In this document: one piece after another, positions 27,726 to 38,640 of the stretch
Layout of the letters: the number at the start of each line of letters is the position of its first letter
Numbering within the stretch: position 1 is the first letter of the stretch
Assembly (NCBI RefSeq): GCF_963675165.1
Contig: NC_087383.1
Location: forward strand, 4,866,979 to 4,930,978
Direction: 5' to 3'
Length of the DNA: 64,000 bases
Source: Halichondria panicea
Taxonomy: Eukaryota > Porifera > Demospongiae > Suberitida > Halichondriidae
The notes under the pieces: generated by a model
What the model was told of the DNA's origin: nothing
The model's database searches: none
The model's input: the letters and a program-made list of their open reading frames with translations, nothing else
Position numbers and translations under genes: made by a program

Positions 27726-27877
27726 GTTTTTTTAGTAGTATAGTCAGTACGAAGATTAATTAATTAAGATCCCAAAAGGTTAAATATTCATAATTATGCG
27801 TAATGTTTCTAACACAGCAAGTGAGTGACAAACAAACACTAAAATCTAGGACAGAACAACACTAAAATTGTAATGGT

Positions 27878-29128
27878 TCATTTATCCAAATCTTTTAGCA
27901 GAGCAGGGTGGGGTGGTAGCCATTTTTTAGTATGGTACACACTATCACCAGGAGTCCAGCCTGGGACATCCTTCATTATTTGAGCCTCTTCCTCCTCAAA
28001 GGCCTTCATTGCCCGCAGCACTCTGTAGGTATTGTGATAGATAAATTCAATTCCTGTGTACAGTGCAACTTTCATTGTAAACACTAGTTGGATTGGAGAG
28101 AGGGAAGCAGGGCTCAGTAAACTAAACATTTGACTAATCATAGATTGAAGAGAGTGTGGTTCACGTGATGCTTCTACATTGAAGTCTATAATTATTGTGG
28201 CTCTGAACAATCCCTGTTTCGCTTTTAAAATTGCTAATACATGCTTCTCAAAGACCCCTACAACACTTATTATGCCCCAGATGGTGAGTATCATTTGGAA
28301 AAGAAGAAGATCCTTAGCTGCATTAACAGGGCCGTAGCCAGGGGGGGTGCTAGGGGTGCTCGAGCACCCCTCGAGCACCCCACCCAGCCTGTCAAGTACA
28401 AAACACAAAGAAATGAATCTGATTATCCAGCTGAGCACCCCTTCTCTTCCAGATCTTGCTGCAGTTAGCTAGCTAGTAGGCAAGAAAAACGAATTCAGTC
28501 TCTAAACTGTGAACTATTCTGGCTTAAATCTATAACTAGTTATCTACGAAATTAATAGGCTCTTTTCTATGCAAATAGAAGATTGGGCCACGCCCAACTA
28601 GGCAAATAAGTAAAATTTAATTATGACGACACTAATAAGAGGTGTGGCTTCTGGTCAACCAACTTTCGGTGCTAAAAATCGGACGCTTCGCGCCCTCTTT
28701 TCTTTATCTATAATAGCACTCCCTTCCTCAAAATCCTGGCTAAGCCCCTGATTAATGTAGGGTGTAAACTGCTTACTTTCTGTCTTCCTCTGCTTGCAAT
28801 AGTGGTAAAAGTGCTAGTCTGGCTCTCAGCTGGTACTTTGTGTCCTCCCTGCAGGTAAATAAATTCTCACATCAACCTGTAATCACACAGTTTAGGTATG
28901 AAAGAAGATCCACCATAGGTAGATCTACTGAACAGAGGGAAAGACCACATTAAACTACCTTCTTTTCTTGTTTGTTAGCTTTATCCCATAAAATCCAATA
29001 GCCATTGTTGCCACACCTCCCAACATAATAACCAGACCAGACGGCCCTTTTTTAGGAATGTTCTTGGCGTATGTAATACCAGGGTAGCCTCCTTTAGGAG
29101 GCATATCTTGCTTGACTGCAGTAGCCAT
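27878..29128 (-). CDS. NDUFA13: Complex I subunit NDUFA13 (GRIM-19)
   Basis: Accessory subunit of mitochondrial complex I with one membrane helix; in vertebrates it also takes part in cell-death and STAT3 signalling. Exons 29128-28959, 28848-28777 and 28022-27878 are in phase and encode 128 residues. Family signatures: VKQDMPPKGGYPGITY at the N-terminus, a helix around VIMLGGVATMAIGFYGI, RLALLPLLQAEEDRK, then EEEEAQIMKDVPGW and SVYHTKKWLPP. The C-terminus stops soon after this, so the last dozen or so residues of vertebrate proteins are absent. Intron 2 carries a transposon-like insert. It shares its upstream region with the divergent CSNK1G gene. Confidence 0.95.
28327..28750. mobile_element. 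Non-autonomous DNA transposon in NDUFA13 intron 2
   Basis: The left end CAGGGCCGTAGCCAGG and right end CCTGGCTAAGCCCCTG are imperfect inverted repeats, flanked on both sides by ATTAA. Inside the left end a local palindrome, GGGGTGCTCGAGCACCCC, repeats. No transposase frame was seen. The family assignment is open. Confidence 0.7.
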
Positions 29129-30634
29129 TTTTTAACAACTCTCTAAATAACGCCCACCTGGTGATGGCCCTGCCCACTTAAGGTCAGTATTGTCATGTGA
29201 CAGGTCACATGGGTTGGGCGAGTCTTTCGATAACGCTTACACACTTTTTGTCTGCCAATTAGGATAGCTATAGTATAGTATAGTATGGGCTTACTGTACA
29301 GTTTCAAGTAACTTTTGTGTGTGTATAGGGACAGAGCAACTACGCAACAGATCTATAAGAGACGTTAACCTACTGTAAATTCTGTCAATCAACTCAAAAC
29401 TGCCTACCTAGTACCTGTACTGCAATCACACATTATTGTATAATACTTGGAAGTCAGAGTCACACAAAGTGAACATGTGAGTTGAAGAGAAAGTCTTTGC
29501 ATCTGGTTATATTTGTTTGATTAGGAAGTAAAGAGTAATGTTAAGGATGTAATAATTAAAGTCGAAGATATAAACCTATAAAAAGTGTTTGGGTGTGGTA
29601 TGTGGTTTTCCGATACAGATTGAAGCAGTAGTATTATGAACTCTGTAAAGGTTCCACTGGACTATGTCTGTTCTTAACTCTTCCTTACTCTCCGCTTTAT
29701 AGATTTATATATAGCAGCTGTTGAGCTAGCTGTTCTTGTTTAAAGTTCCGTACCGGAACAGTTGTCACAACGTTATTTATTCCTAGCTACATTGTAGAAA
29801 CCCCAATCAGCCTTTGTGAGTATTGATCTTCCTGTTTCCAACAACCGTTTGATACGCCTAAATTGATAAATTGAGAGACAGATTCTCACAAGAGTTTCAC
29901 CTGTTAATAAGAAAATGTGCATGTCATCCAATCAACACTACCAGGTTTGTTGCTGCTCAGTTTATGCACAACCAGCAGCATAGAGTTACACAATCGTAAT
30001 ATTGTTTGTAGTGCCAGTAATAGTAATCTGTTGATTGTGATGACCTCATCCATGACCAAAACACACTGATCACTTAATTCCCGTATTACAGTCATAAAAA
30101 TTATTGGTTCCACAGTGCTATGTTCACCTTACTGCTTAGGTCACTATTAAGGACAATGTGTGTGTCATTGCAGCTTGTGTAGGTTCATTGTACATTGCCT
30201 GCTGAATCGTTGTGCATTGTTAATGTCTATAAGTAGTGTTGGTTGGTTACTAAAAATAGATATGGTTTGTGGTCTGGCTCGAAATGTGTATGAAGCCTGT
30301 CATCAATCATTTGTCGGCGTATAGTGGCTGCATATACGCCCTATGAAATAGTGTACACTGTAAACACATACATATACGCTAGGTTTTTCGGTATTTTGCA
30401 ATGATCAAACAACTTGCCAATTATTTTTTATTATAACTATGTACTGTATATGTACATGTACATGTAAGTAGTTTATTTTTTAGAGGTTGGTCTCAATGAG
30501 TTGAAGCTAGTCTTGTGGTTTTGTTTGATGTTGTCCTTCTTCACAGACCTTCTAAGACCGTACGCAGACAACCAGCATCAGCCTTTGGCTATCAATTGGA
30601 CCACTTGCTCATTCCTGGTAAAGAAATCAGGAAT
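29129..30634. promoter_or_regulatory. Spacer between divergent NDUFA13 and CSNK1G
   Basis: About 1.5 kb, probably containing both promoters and an untranslated first exon of CSNK1G. A CTTCACAG acceptor at about 30540-30547 could open the coding exon of CSNK1G. No other gene is supported. A TACATGTACATGTA-type run lies near 30450. Confidence 0.45.
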
Positions 30635-33253
30635 ATGGACCCACGAAGAGTTTCCCGACCCAGTACCAACAGTAGAACCAGTGGGATGAGAACGTCTACC
30701 TCTTCCACAGGGCATGCAGGGGTGCTAATGGTTGGCCCAAACTTTCGAGTAGGGAAGAAGATTGGGTGTGGAAACTTTGGAGAACTGAGATTAGGTGAGT
30801 GTGCAGGGTGTCATACAGGGGGAAAGGGGGGATATCCCCCCTTTTTATGTATGACTGAGTGTCCATAGCTGGGTATTGAAATAACAGTTTACCTTTTTTT
30901 TAGCAAAATTTTCTGGTTACTTTTCTCATTTCTCCCCTCTACTTCAAAATCCTGTATGACCCACCAGGTACGACTATGGCTAGTGCAGGGTTTTATCCAG
31001 ACATTTTGAGAAGAGGGGGGAAATTAAAGTATTGGGGGGGTCAAGCTGTAGAAATTTACCCCCCCCCTCCTAAATGAAACCCTGACTACCTATCGTGCGT
31101 GTTTTGTTTGTGTTGTAAAAAGAATGTGTTGCGTGGTGATGTAGGATGTATGGAGGCCCTCAGGCTTTGGTTGTGATTATTGCCATGCTTCCTCAACTAG
31201 TTCCTGCATGCTAACTTTCAGTGTGTACACTATTTATATGAACCAAGCATCTGGTACTACAACCAACTCATCTGACCCTAGTGTCTGTTAGTCGCTTTAA
31301 TCTGTTGTGTGCTGTATTTTAAGGAGTGATTTTTCACTGTTGAGATATAGTAGTTGGTTCCAAATTCTTCATTAGTGTAATTATTCATCAATTTTGTCTT
31401 TGTGGCCAGTGTTCTCATATCCTCACTCTATGACAGTGTAATGGGTCCTACTTTGCAAAACTGGTGAATGTAGTACACGACACACACACACAGCTGTACA
31501 CTGATTCAGAATATGACGTGTGCATGTATGGTGTGTGGTCTGTTATGTAGCGGTCTGTCAAGTAGCATTGTTCCGAGCATTATATTCTGTTGTTGTTGGT
31601 GGTGACAGGGAGGTAACCAAACCATCTGTAGTTGCAGTTAATGAATACCGTATAGCATGTAATTTTCGTTTGTGCAAATTTTCGTGCATGTATGAATAAC
31701 TCACTTAAATATTTGTACAGTTCGTGGTAGAATTTAATTCATAATTATGATGCTCTTCAATATAAAATAATAATACGAAAATTTCCACCATACGAAAATA
31801 ACCCGCTATACGGTATCAAATTAATAATTGTAGAGAGCTGTACTTTACGACTTCTACTGGTAGTATTTTGTGGTTACATCAATTTTGCTGTATAGCGGGA
31901 CCGGGGTATTATTTCGAGGGTATAAACTTTCACGGAAAGACCGTTACAAAAGTTTTCACACAGAATAGCAGCCTTTTTCAGCATGCATGCATGCAGTATT
32001 AAATCCGTGGATGTAAATATTCCCGGTATGCTTAATCGGCGAAAACCGCAAAAATTTTTACCCTTGAAATAATTATTATACCGGTAGCTCATTGGAGATG
32101 GTAGGCAGCCAAAGCAGTGGTAGTGGTGGCCAAGTGGTGTGGCTATTTGTTTGTGTTGTGTCTCTTACTGTAGCTAGCATTGGCTCACTGATCAAATACA
32201 TTCCCAGTACAACTCTATTGTATTACCGTATAGGCGTGCATTGTACAACTGTCTCCTGCAGCTCAAATGACAATTTAATTATGATCAGATTATCAATACA
32301 AACATTGCGTGTTCACCACTCTTATTCATGATTGTTACAAACTGAATGTTGTGTCAGCAAATTCCTCTTGTGATTACTTCAACCAATTCTTACATGTATG
32401 TTGTGTCAGCTGACTGTGGATACTTTTAAAAACACTGTAGACATCAACTGTAGGCTACATACTGTGTGTGTGTCAGTACCACATGTAATTGTTATATCTC
32501 TACACTAGCACGTGTATTTACTGCATCTTAGGGTGCACGTGATGTGTGTGTGCATGCATGCATACTAATCTTTAATGCAAAATAGTTATGTGTCAGTGTT
32601 CTAGTGAAAGCTGTTCAGTCGGTTACTTGTTGTTAAATGAATGGTTTTCTGTACATGGCTGTTCATGTGATCTATTCCTGCAGGAAAGAATTTGTACAAC
32701 AATGAGCATGTAGCTATCAAGTTGGTAAGTGATGACAATAAATTATTGGCTATCTATGTGCACGTGTGCATTTACTGTACATACTGTACATACATGTACA
32801 TGTAATGAATCTATTGCGTCACATACTATACTATGCCAAAACCATTATCTCCAAACACGCACATACTTACATGTAGGAACCCATGAAAACAAGAGCACCT
32901 CAACTTCATTTGGAGTATAGGTTTTATAGAGCACTAGGCAACTCAGGTACGTTGTTCAACACGTCAGTACTGCTTGTTATACTCGTGTGCACTGATGTGA
33001 TGTCTATGTAGAGGGAGCTATAATATTATGTACCATTTATCGTTAAGTAGAGCCTTTTCCCTAAGGAACTGCTAACACAGAAACCTTGCACATACATGTA
33101 ACATGCACCACAGGCTTTACATACGTACATGTACTTGTAAGACTAACATAACCACACAATAATGTGCATTGGTTTCTAATATCATTCTTTTTTTGTTTCA
33201 ACACTCTACAATTAACGCTGAAGGCACAAGTCTACACCTTAATCCACACACAC

Positions 33254-33319
<66 letters not shown>

Positions 33320-35957
33320 CTCAGGTGGCATTCCACAGGTGTACTACTTTGGCCCTTGTGGCAAGTACAATGCCATGGTGCTGGAGCTCCTAGGACCCAG
33401 TCTGGAAGACCTGTTTGACCTCTGTGACAGATCGTTCTCACTCAAAACCGTACTAATGATAGCTATTCAGTTGGTAAGTGATTTTGCTTGATTGCTGGGC
33501 TACTAATACATACATGTACGTTTCTATGTTTGTGCAATAAGATAATTATTATTGTGGCCCTTTGCTTTGTTGCCTTCCTGCTCAGTAACCTCTCTAGGGA
33601 TACGAGCTCTCTATTGAAACCACTTTGTTCTGTCCCCACAATGCTCACACTATTGACCTCCTCACAGATAAATAGGGTTGAGTACGTCCACACCAAACAC
33701 TTAATATACCGGGACATCAAACCTGAGAACTTCCTCTTGGGTCGATACAATGGAAAGAATGAGAAGATAGTGCACATAATCGATTTTGGACTTGCCAAGG
33801 AGTTTATTGACCCCGAGTCTGGTCGACATATTCAGTACAGAGAGCACAAGAGCTTGACGGGCACTGCAAGATATATGAGCATCAACACTCACTTGGGGAA
33901 AGGTGAGGTTTTAGGTTTTGTGTATTATCTGTAGCAAATGAGTGTTACTGTTCAGAGTTAATAATTATTTGGACCGGATTTACATTGTAAATGTTACATG
34001 TACTCGTAGGTGTGGTTCAATGTAGAAAACCTGTATTGTATATGTGATTTTGACACAATCCTCCTCAAACAAGAAGTACGCTCTTTTATGGCTAAGTCTG
34101 TAAGTACCGTATAGCGAGTATATTTCGAGGGTATAAATTTTCGCGGATGGACCTCTACAAAGGATTTCGCGGATTTTATTTTCGTGGTCTCAGTTCCAGC
34201 CTTTTGGCGCATGCGCACATCAACATGCAGCTGTACCTCCACACCGTTAGCCTCGAATCCAGGCCTAGCTTCTTTCAGCCTTTTCCCCCCTTTTTATCGA
34301 TAGGTGTGGTCAATAATACTGAACACGCCTACATTTTAATAAGATATAAATTTTCGTGGGTATAAATTTTCGCGGTACAGGCTCAATCCGCGAAAACCGC
34401 GAACGTTTATACCCTCGAAATATACCCGCTATACGGTAGTGAGTTTGTTGCATTGCTCTGCTTCTACATTTACATGCATATTATAGTACATGTATGAAGA
34501 CACACTGTACCCATACCACAGAGCAAAGTCGCAGAGACGACCTGGAGGCCTTGGGACACATGTTTATGTATTTCCTACGGGGGAGCTTACCGTGGCAGGG
34601 ACTGAAGGCTGACACACTCAAAGAGCGGTATCAGAAGATTGGTGACACCAAAAGATCAACACCAATCGAAGTACTTTGTGAAAACTTTCCAGGTACAAAT
34701 GTATGCTGTAACAACATGCATGTACATGTTATTGTGGATGATTCATTCTCTCAATAAACATGGATTTAACATGCCTTGTGTACCATTTTTCTTACACAGA
34801 GGAGCTGGCAATGTACTTGCGGTATGTGAGGAGATTAGATTTTTTCGAGAAACCAGACTACATCTATCTCAAGAAGCTCTTTCAAGACCTCTTTGACAGA
34901 AAGGGCTATGTAGAGGATGGTGTGTTTGACTGGACAGGCAAAGAACAGGTAAGTGTGTTGCTGTATGCTCATTGTAGGTGCATCACTCCTCTTACAGGTG
35001 CATGCACGTCTTATTTATAATGTCTGTGTAGGCATTGCAATGCTTCCTGAACATGAGTAGTTAGGTCATTACATTATTGCAGTGACGCATGTTATAAATT
35101 GTGCCTGTACATGTATGTAATAGTTAATGCTACATTGTAAATGCTACCCTGTACCAATGTCAATGACCCCTTTACTTATCCAGAATGCTCCAATCTCACA
35201 ATTGACCTCTGAGAGTGCTACACATGCAGTCAGAGACGTGCATAGACCAAAGGTATAATAATTATTATAACACACCGTAAAATTATTTACACGAACATGA
35301 CAATAATGTGTACATGTAGCTAGAGATGTACATTGTACGTGTATTAACGACTTTGTTATTAATGAACTGACTTAAGCTTTCACTCATTAAATCACCTCTT
35401 TAAATTATTGTATAATTATGGGAGACTGCATGTCTACATGTGCACCTGTGCCTGGTAATTACATGCCTGGAACATAATTATTTTTCAGACAAGCACAATG
35501 GACAGCACTCAAGCAAACGCTCGCAGTCATATGGACAGCAGTCGAGCGAATCAGTTCTCGTCAATGGATAGACTGGGTCCCTCTACTCCCAACAATGGAG
35601 AGTCACCCAATGATGTGTCAAGAGTTAGAGACATTCCCCAACAAAGAGTAGTACCCACACAAAGCCCCGAAGTAGTTGAAGAGACAAGGTAACTTAATGC
35701 AGTTATCCGTGCATATTGTGCTGTTCGCTGCATGATTATCGTTATATTTATAATCACATTATTCTATTTATGTGACTGTATGTACGGCTTTACCTGATGA
35801 GGGTACCCAATATTAATCTAGACAGTAATTTGCACCACTAGCTATTCTTAATCGTGACTATAAAATTAATCTTCCACTCACCCACCCACCACCCACTTGC
35901 AGGTGCTGTTGTTTCCGTAGACGGAGGACAAGTAAAGCTCCAGCTGCCACGACATGA
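30635..35957 (+). CDS. CSNK1G: Casein kinase 1 gamma-type Ser/Thr kinase
   Basis: Membrane-associated CK1; the family phosphorylates Wnt co-receptor LRP6 among other substrates. Ten exons: 30635-30794, 32684-32724, 32877-32946, 33325-33473, 33668-33902, 34522-34692, 34800-34948, 35184-35252, 35489-35688 and 35903-35957. They encode 432 residues in unbroken phase. Visible kinase features: glycine loop KIGCGNFGE, Lys in HVAIKL, catalytic loop [19 protein letters not shown], and the CK1 signature [16 protein letters not shown] with [13 protein letters not shown]. After the kinase core (about residue 350) comes a low-complexity linker and a C-terminal RCCCFRRRR. This fits the palmitoylated Cys cluster that anchors gamma isoforms to membranes. 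The frame is open upstream of the chosen Met, so a longer N-terminus is possible. Confidence 0.95.
30804..30966. mobile_element. MITE, CAGGGTGTCATACA family, in CSNK1G intron 1
   Basis: Starts CAGGGTGTCATACAGGGGG and ends CCTGTATGACCCACC, imperfectly inverted. Its interior resembles the element at 6776-6969 (AACAGTTT..., TTTTTTTTAGCAAAAT). It lies only nine bases from the exon 1 donor. Confidence 0.65.
30983..31086. mobile_element. Small MITE with CAGGGTTTTATCC ends
   Basis: The left end CAGGGTTTTATCC and right end AAATGAAACCCTG are imperfect inverted repeats around a G-rich then C-rich interior. About 100 bases; a different family from its neighbour. Confidence 0.5.
31648..31813. mobile_element. 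TA-flanked MITE, CCGTATAGC family (copy 1)
   Basis: CCGTATAGCATG at the left and CCCGCTATACGG at the right are inverted and flanked by TA dinucleotides. The interior is AT-rich with paired TTTTCG and CGAAAA blocks. It lies in CSNK1G intron 1. Confidence 0.75.
31886..32086. mobile_element. Degenerate CCGTATAGC-family MITE (copy 2)
   Basis: The left side reads CTGTATAGCGGG followed by TTTCGAGGGTATAAA. The right side reads ACCCTTGAAATAATTA then TATACCGG. The pairing resembles the copy at 34107 but the ends are eroded. Boundaries are approximate. Confidence 0.5.
33246..33315 (+). repeat. (CA)n microsatellite abutting a CSNK1G splice acceptor
   Basis: About 35 CA units, with two CG interruptions, occupy the place of the polypyrimidine tract of the acceptor used by exon 33325-33473. 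The acceptor itself reads CACCTCAG. Open frames across it are simple-repeat artefacts. Confidence 0.9.
34107..34436. mobile_element. TA-flanked MITE, CCGTATAGC family (copy 3)
   Basis: The left end CCGTATAGCGAGTATATTTC and right end GAAATATACCCGCTATACGG are inverted and flanked by TA (34105-34106 and 34437-34438). Subterminal blocks TTTTCGCGGA and TCCGCGAAAA also pair. It is closely related to the inner element at 55617-56049 and lies in a CSNK1G intron. Confidence 0.85.
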
Positions 35958-36607
35958 CCCCCACCGCAGCCAGAGCTATTCTAAACTAGTCTTTACAACT
36001 CTATATCATAAGTTTATGTTGTATGTACGGCTAATGATACCGTGAAAATCATTTTTTGCAAGTTTTAGATATAATGACTGCACCTAAAAAATGTATTGAA
36101 ATCCGTGCATATTGTGTTTTCTTTTGTGTGCATAATTCTATTCTTACTATAATGTTAGTGTGTCATAACATTGTACAGTCATGTATGTTCGTGTAGTACG
36201 TGTAGTCTATTATTAACATTGTCGGCACATAAATTATTTATCATCCCCAAGGCATAGTCGACTCATTTTCTGCAGTCTCTACAATGTCATTGTATTATTG
36301 ACTTTCAAAAACAAAATTGAAGTAAGATAACGCCGACATATTAATTTTATTATAATTATTGCCAATCTTGATATTTAAATCAGGACCTTACATGCATGCA
36401 TGGAAGCTATAGTGGCTGGACATAATAATTGTACTGTAATTTAATTATTATAAAACGATCATTATTACACTCGTAGATCTGTATTAATTAATACGCAACT
36501 GTGCAATCAGCGGTACTGTAGACAGAAAATAATCAACAACCAAAAAAATAGTCAGAATTTTGATTCACAGAAATGATAGATGCATGCATGACTGGACCAC
36601 AGCTAGT
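35958..36607. other. Spacer between convergent CSNK1G and GK5
   Basis: AT-rich tail-to-tail spacer, presumably both 3' UTRs. Nothing else recognised. Confidence 0.5.
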
Positions 36608-38170
36608 TTAGTTCTCGTCTCCATTTTCAATCTGATCGTACCACTCCAGTGATCGTTCCACTGCTTTCTGCCACAGCCGATACTGTACACTTGTAGCGCG
36701 TGTGGCGTCTTCAGTCTTAGGTACAAAGCATCGATCCAACTTCCATAGGGACTTGATTTCATCACGGCTCTTCCAAAATCCAGAAGACAAACCTGCTATG
36801 TAGATAGCACCGTAAACTGTCATGTCCACATCAGTTGGCCTCTCAACGGTTTTCCCCAACAGATTGCTAATTGTCTGCAACACAAAATTGTTCTTCGTAA
36901 CACCACCGTCAACTCTGATCTGCTTTATCTTCACACTGAGCTCACCCTGCGCCACGTCGTAAATCTGCTTGAAAGTGAACGCAAGAGATTCTAGCATTGC
37001 ACGTACAAGATGTTCTTTAGTTGTGCTGTGAGTTATCCCGATGACACTAGCTGTAGCTCGAGGGTCGTTGTAAGGGGCTTGAATACCATCAAAAGCTGGT
37101 ACAAAACAAACACCGTTCGAATCTTGAACTGATTCTGCAATGGCTTCTGTTTCTGATGGATCAGAAAACAAACTAAATCTTGCTCCCCATTCACAAACAC
37201 TGCCGCTGCTTGGAAAATTTGCCTCAGCAAGAAAAATCAACTCGCTCCCGATCTTCCAGCCTACAACCGGATACATACCCGTCAAAGAAGCATGAGGTTT
37301 GCTCCCAGTGTTGATGCACATAAACATACCTGTGCCCAGCGTACACTTCAGATCTCCAGGCTCCCAGCATCCTTGGGCAAAAGTAGCACTTGTTTGATCT
37401 GAGATGACACCAGTTATCGGAATTGCAGCACCGAAATGTTCCGCTGCCACATGCCCAAAGAGACCACCAGTGTCTTTAATCTCTGGAAAAATGGAACGAG
37501 GGAAACCCAGCACATTAATGATTGTGTCACTGTACTTCATTTGAAATGGATCAAACAGCAGAGTAGGTGAAACATGCGAGTAGTCAGTGGCATGCACAGA
37601 ACCGTTGGTTAGCTTCCATAGGATCCATGTATCGACTGTACCATAACACAGATTTTCTTCGTTGGCGAGTTTTTTGGCTCCTTCGACGTTGTTTAGAGCC
37701 CAATACAGTCGGGGTGCCACCTGTTGAGTGGTGAGAGTGACAATACTGGCTGCAAGGAATCGCTTACTTCGCGAGATCAAATGAAGGAATCCTCCTCCGA
37801 GTTTCAAGAACTTGAACTGCATTGACGAGTTCCACAACTTGCAAACTTCGTCTGCACGACGATCCTGCCATGTGATCAAGTTGCACAGAGGTTGACTGGT
37901 GGATCGATTCCACAACAGGAATGTGTTTCTTTGACAGGTAATTCCTAAGCAAGATGCTTGGGATGGATCAAGATGACCACTGCCAATAGTTGTGGAGACA
38001 ACATCTTTGAATCCTTGCCAAAGACACTCGGGGTCAATTTCCGAATAACCTGGCTGAGGATGTAGAACCTCGACTCCAGTGAAATGTGAGGATAGAGACC
38101 TTCCCTCCTTGTCAATAGCAAAACAGCGAATCCGTGTTGTCCCTACATCCACTCCCAGTACGTAGGCCAT
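36608..38170 (-). CDS. GK5: GK5-type glycerol kinase (FGGY family), intronless
   Basis: FGGY-family carbohydrate kinase, closest to the GK5 branch. The classic reaction is ATP-dependent phosphorylation of glycerol to sn-glycerol 3-phosphate; the physiological substrate of GK5 is less certain. A single 520-codon frame matches family length. Visible motifs: N-terminal phosphate loop GVDVGTTRIRCF, LITWQDRRADE, TLTTQQVAPRLYW, YGTVDTWILWKL, adenosine-region SDQTSATFAQG, TLGTGMF, FVPAFDGIQAPYNDPRA and the C-terminal DGGVTKNNFVLQ. The FITWQD/LITWQD and SRSKRFLAAS stretches are GK5-like and unlike classical GK. Unlike its multi-exon neighbours it has no introns, which suggests a retrocopy or intron loss. 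It is divergent from the UBE2U-like gene 470 bases away. Confidence 0.92.
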   Translation of the reverse strand: MAYVLGVDVGTTRIRCFAIDKEGRSLSSHFTGVEVLHPQPGYSEIDPECLWQGFKDVVSTTIGSGHLDPSQASCLGITCQRNTFLLWNRSTSQPLCNLITWQDRRADEVCKLWNSSMQFKFLKLGGGFLHLISRSKRFLAASIVTLTTQQVAPRLYWALNNVEGAKKLANEENLCYGTVDTWILWKLTNGSVHATDYSHVSPTLLFDPFQMKYSDTIINVLGFPRSIFPEIKDTGGLFGHVAAEHFGAAIPITGVISDQTSATFAQGCWEPGDLKCTLGTGMFMCINTGSKPHASLTGMYPVVGWKIGSELIFLAEANFPSSGSVCEWGARFSLFSDPSETEAIAESVQDSNGVCFVPAFDGIQAPYNDPRATASVIGITHSTTKEHLVRAMLESLAFTFKQIYDVAQGELSVKIKQIRVDGGVTKNNFVLQTISNLLGKTVERPTDVDMTVYGAIYIAGLSSGFWKSRDEIKSLWKLDRCFVPKTEDATRATSVQYRLWQKAVERSLEWYDQIENGDEN

Positions 38171-38640
38171 TGCTATTAAAGATTCAAAGGATCAATGTAA
38201 AAATGTATGATGCTAATCATTTTTATTTACTTTTTATTTACAAGACAAGACAGATAGACTACTTCATAGTAGTAGACTTGACTAATCCACTAGATATATC
38301 TACCACCCATGCATGCACCATGTACCAGTACATAATTTTATATAATTATACGTACATGTACGTATACTGTAGAGTACGTGTACAGTACGGTACACTAGAC
38401 TTTACTTAACATTAAAGTCTCACCTTGATGAGCTATTACAGTGTGTATCTATTTTGATATCACGTACATAAAGCTAGCCATAATTATTTAAATTAATTTT
38501 AATTACTGCAAAATAAAAAAATGACCTGATTTTTTCCGGGTGTGTTGACCTTTGCCTGGGAGGTCACCGCTCTAATAGAGCGAATTAAATAGATCTAGGT
38601 CACTATAGAAACAAAATTTTAAAATAGATACCCTGCAAAA
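38171..38640. promoter_or_regulatory. Spacer between divergent GK5 and UBE2U-like gene
   Basis: 470 AT-rich bases between two start codons on opposite strands; likely a shared promoter. No TATA box at a convincing position. Confidence 0.45.

Noticed and set aside
27878-28438. Minus-strand 186-codon frame read as one protein
   Set aside because: Only its last 48 codons (27878-28022) are a real exon of NDUFA13; the rest is intron and transposon sequence.
33164-33441. Open frames across the (CA)n tract on both strands
   Set aside because: Simple-repeat translation (Thr/His or Cys/Val runs) overlapping a CSNK1G intron and exon.
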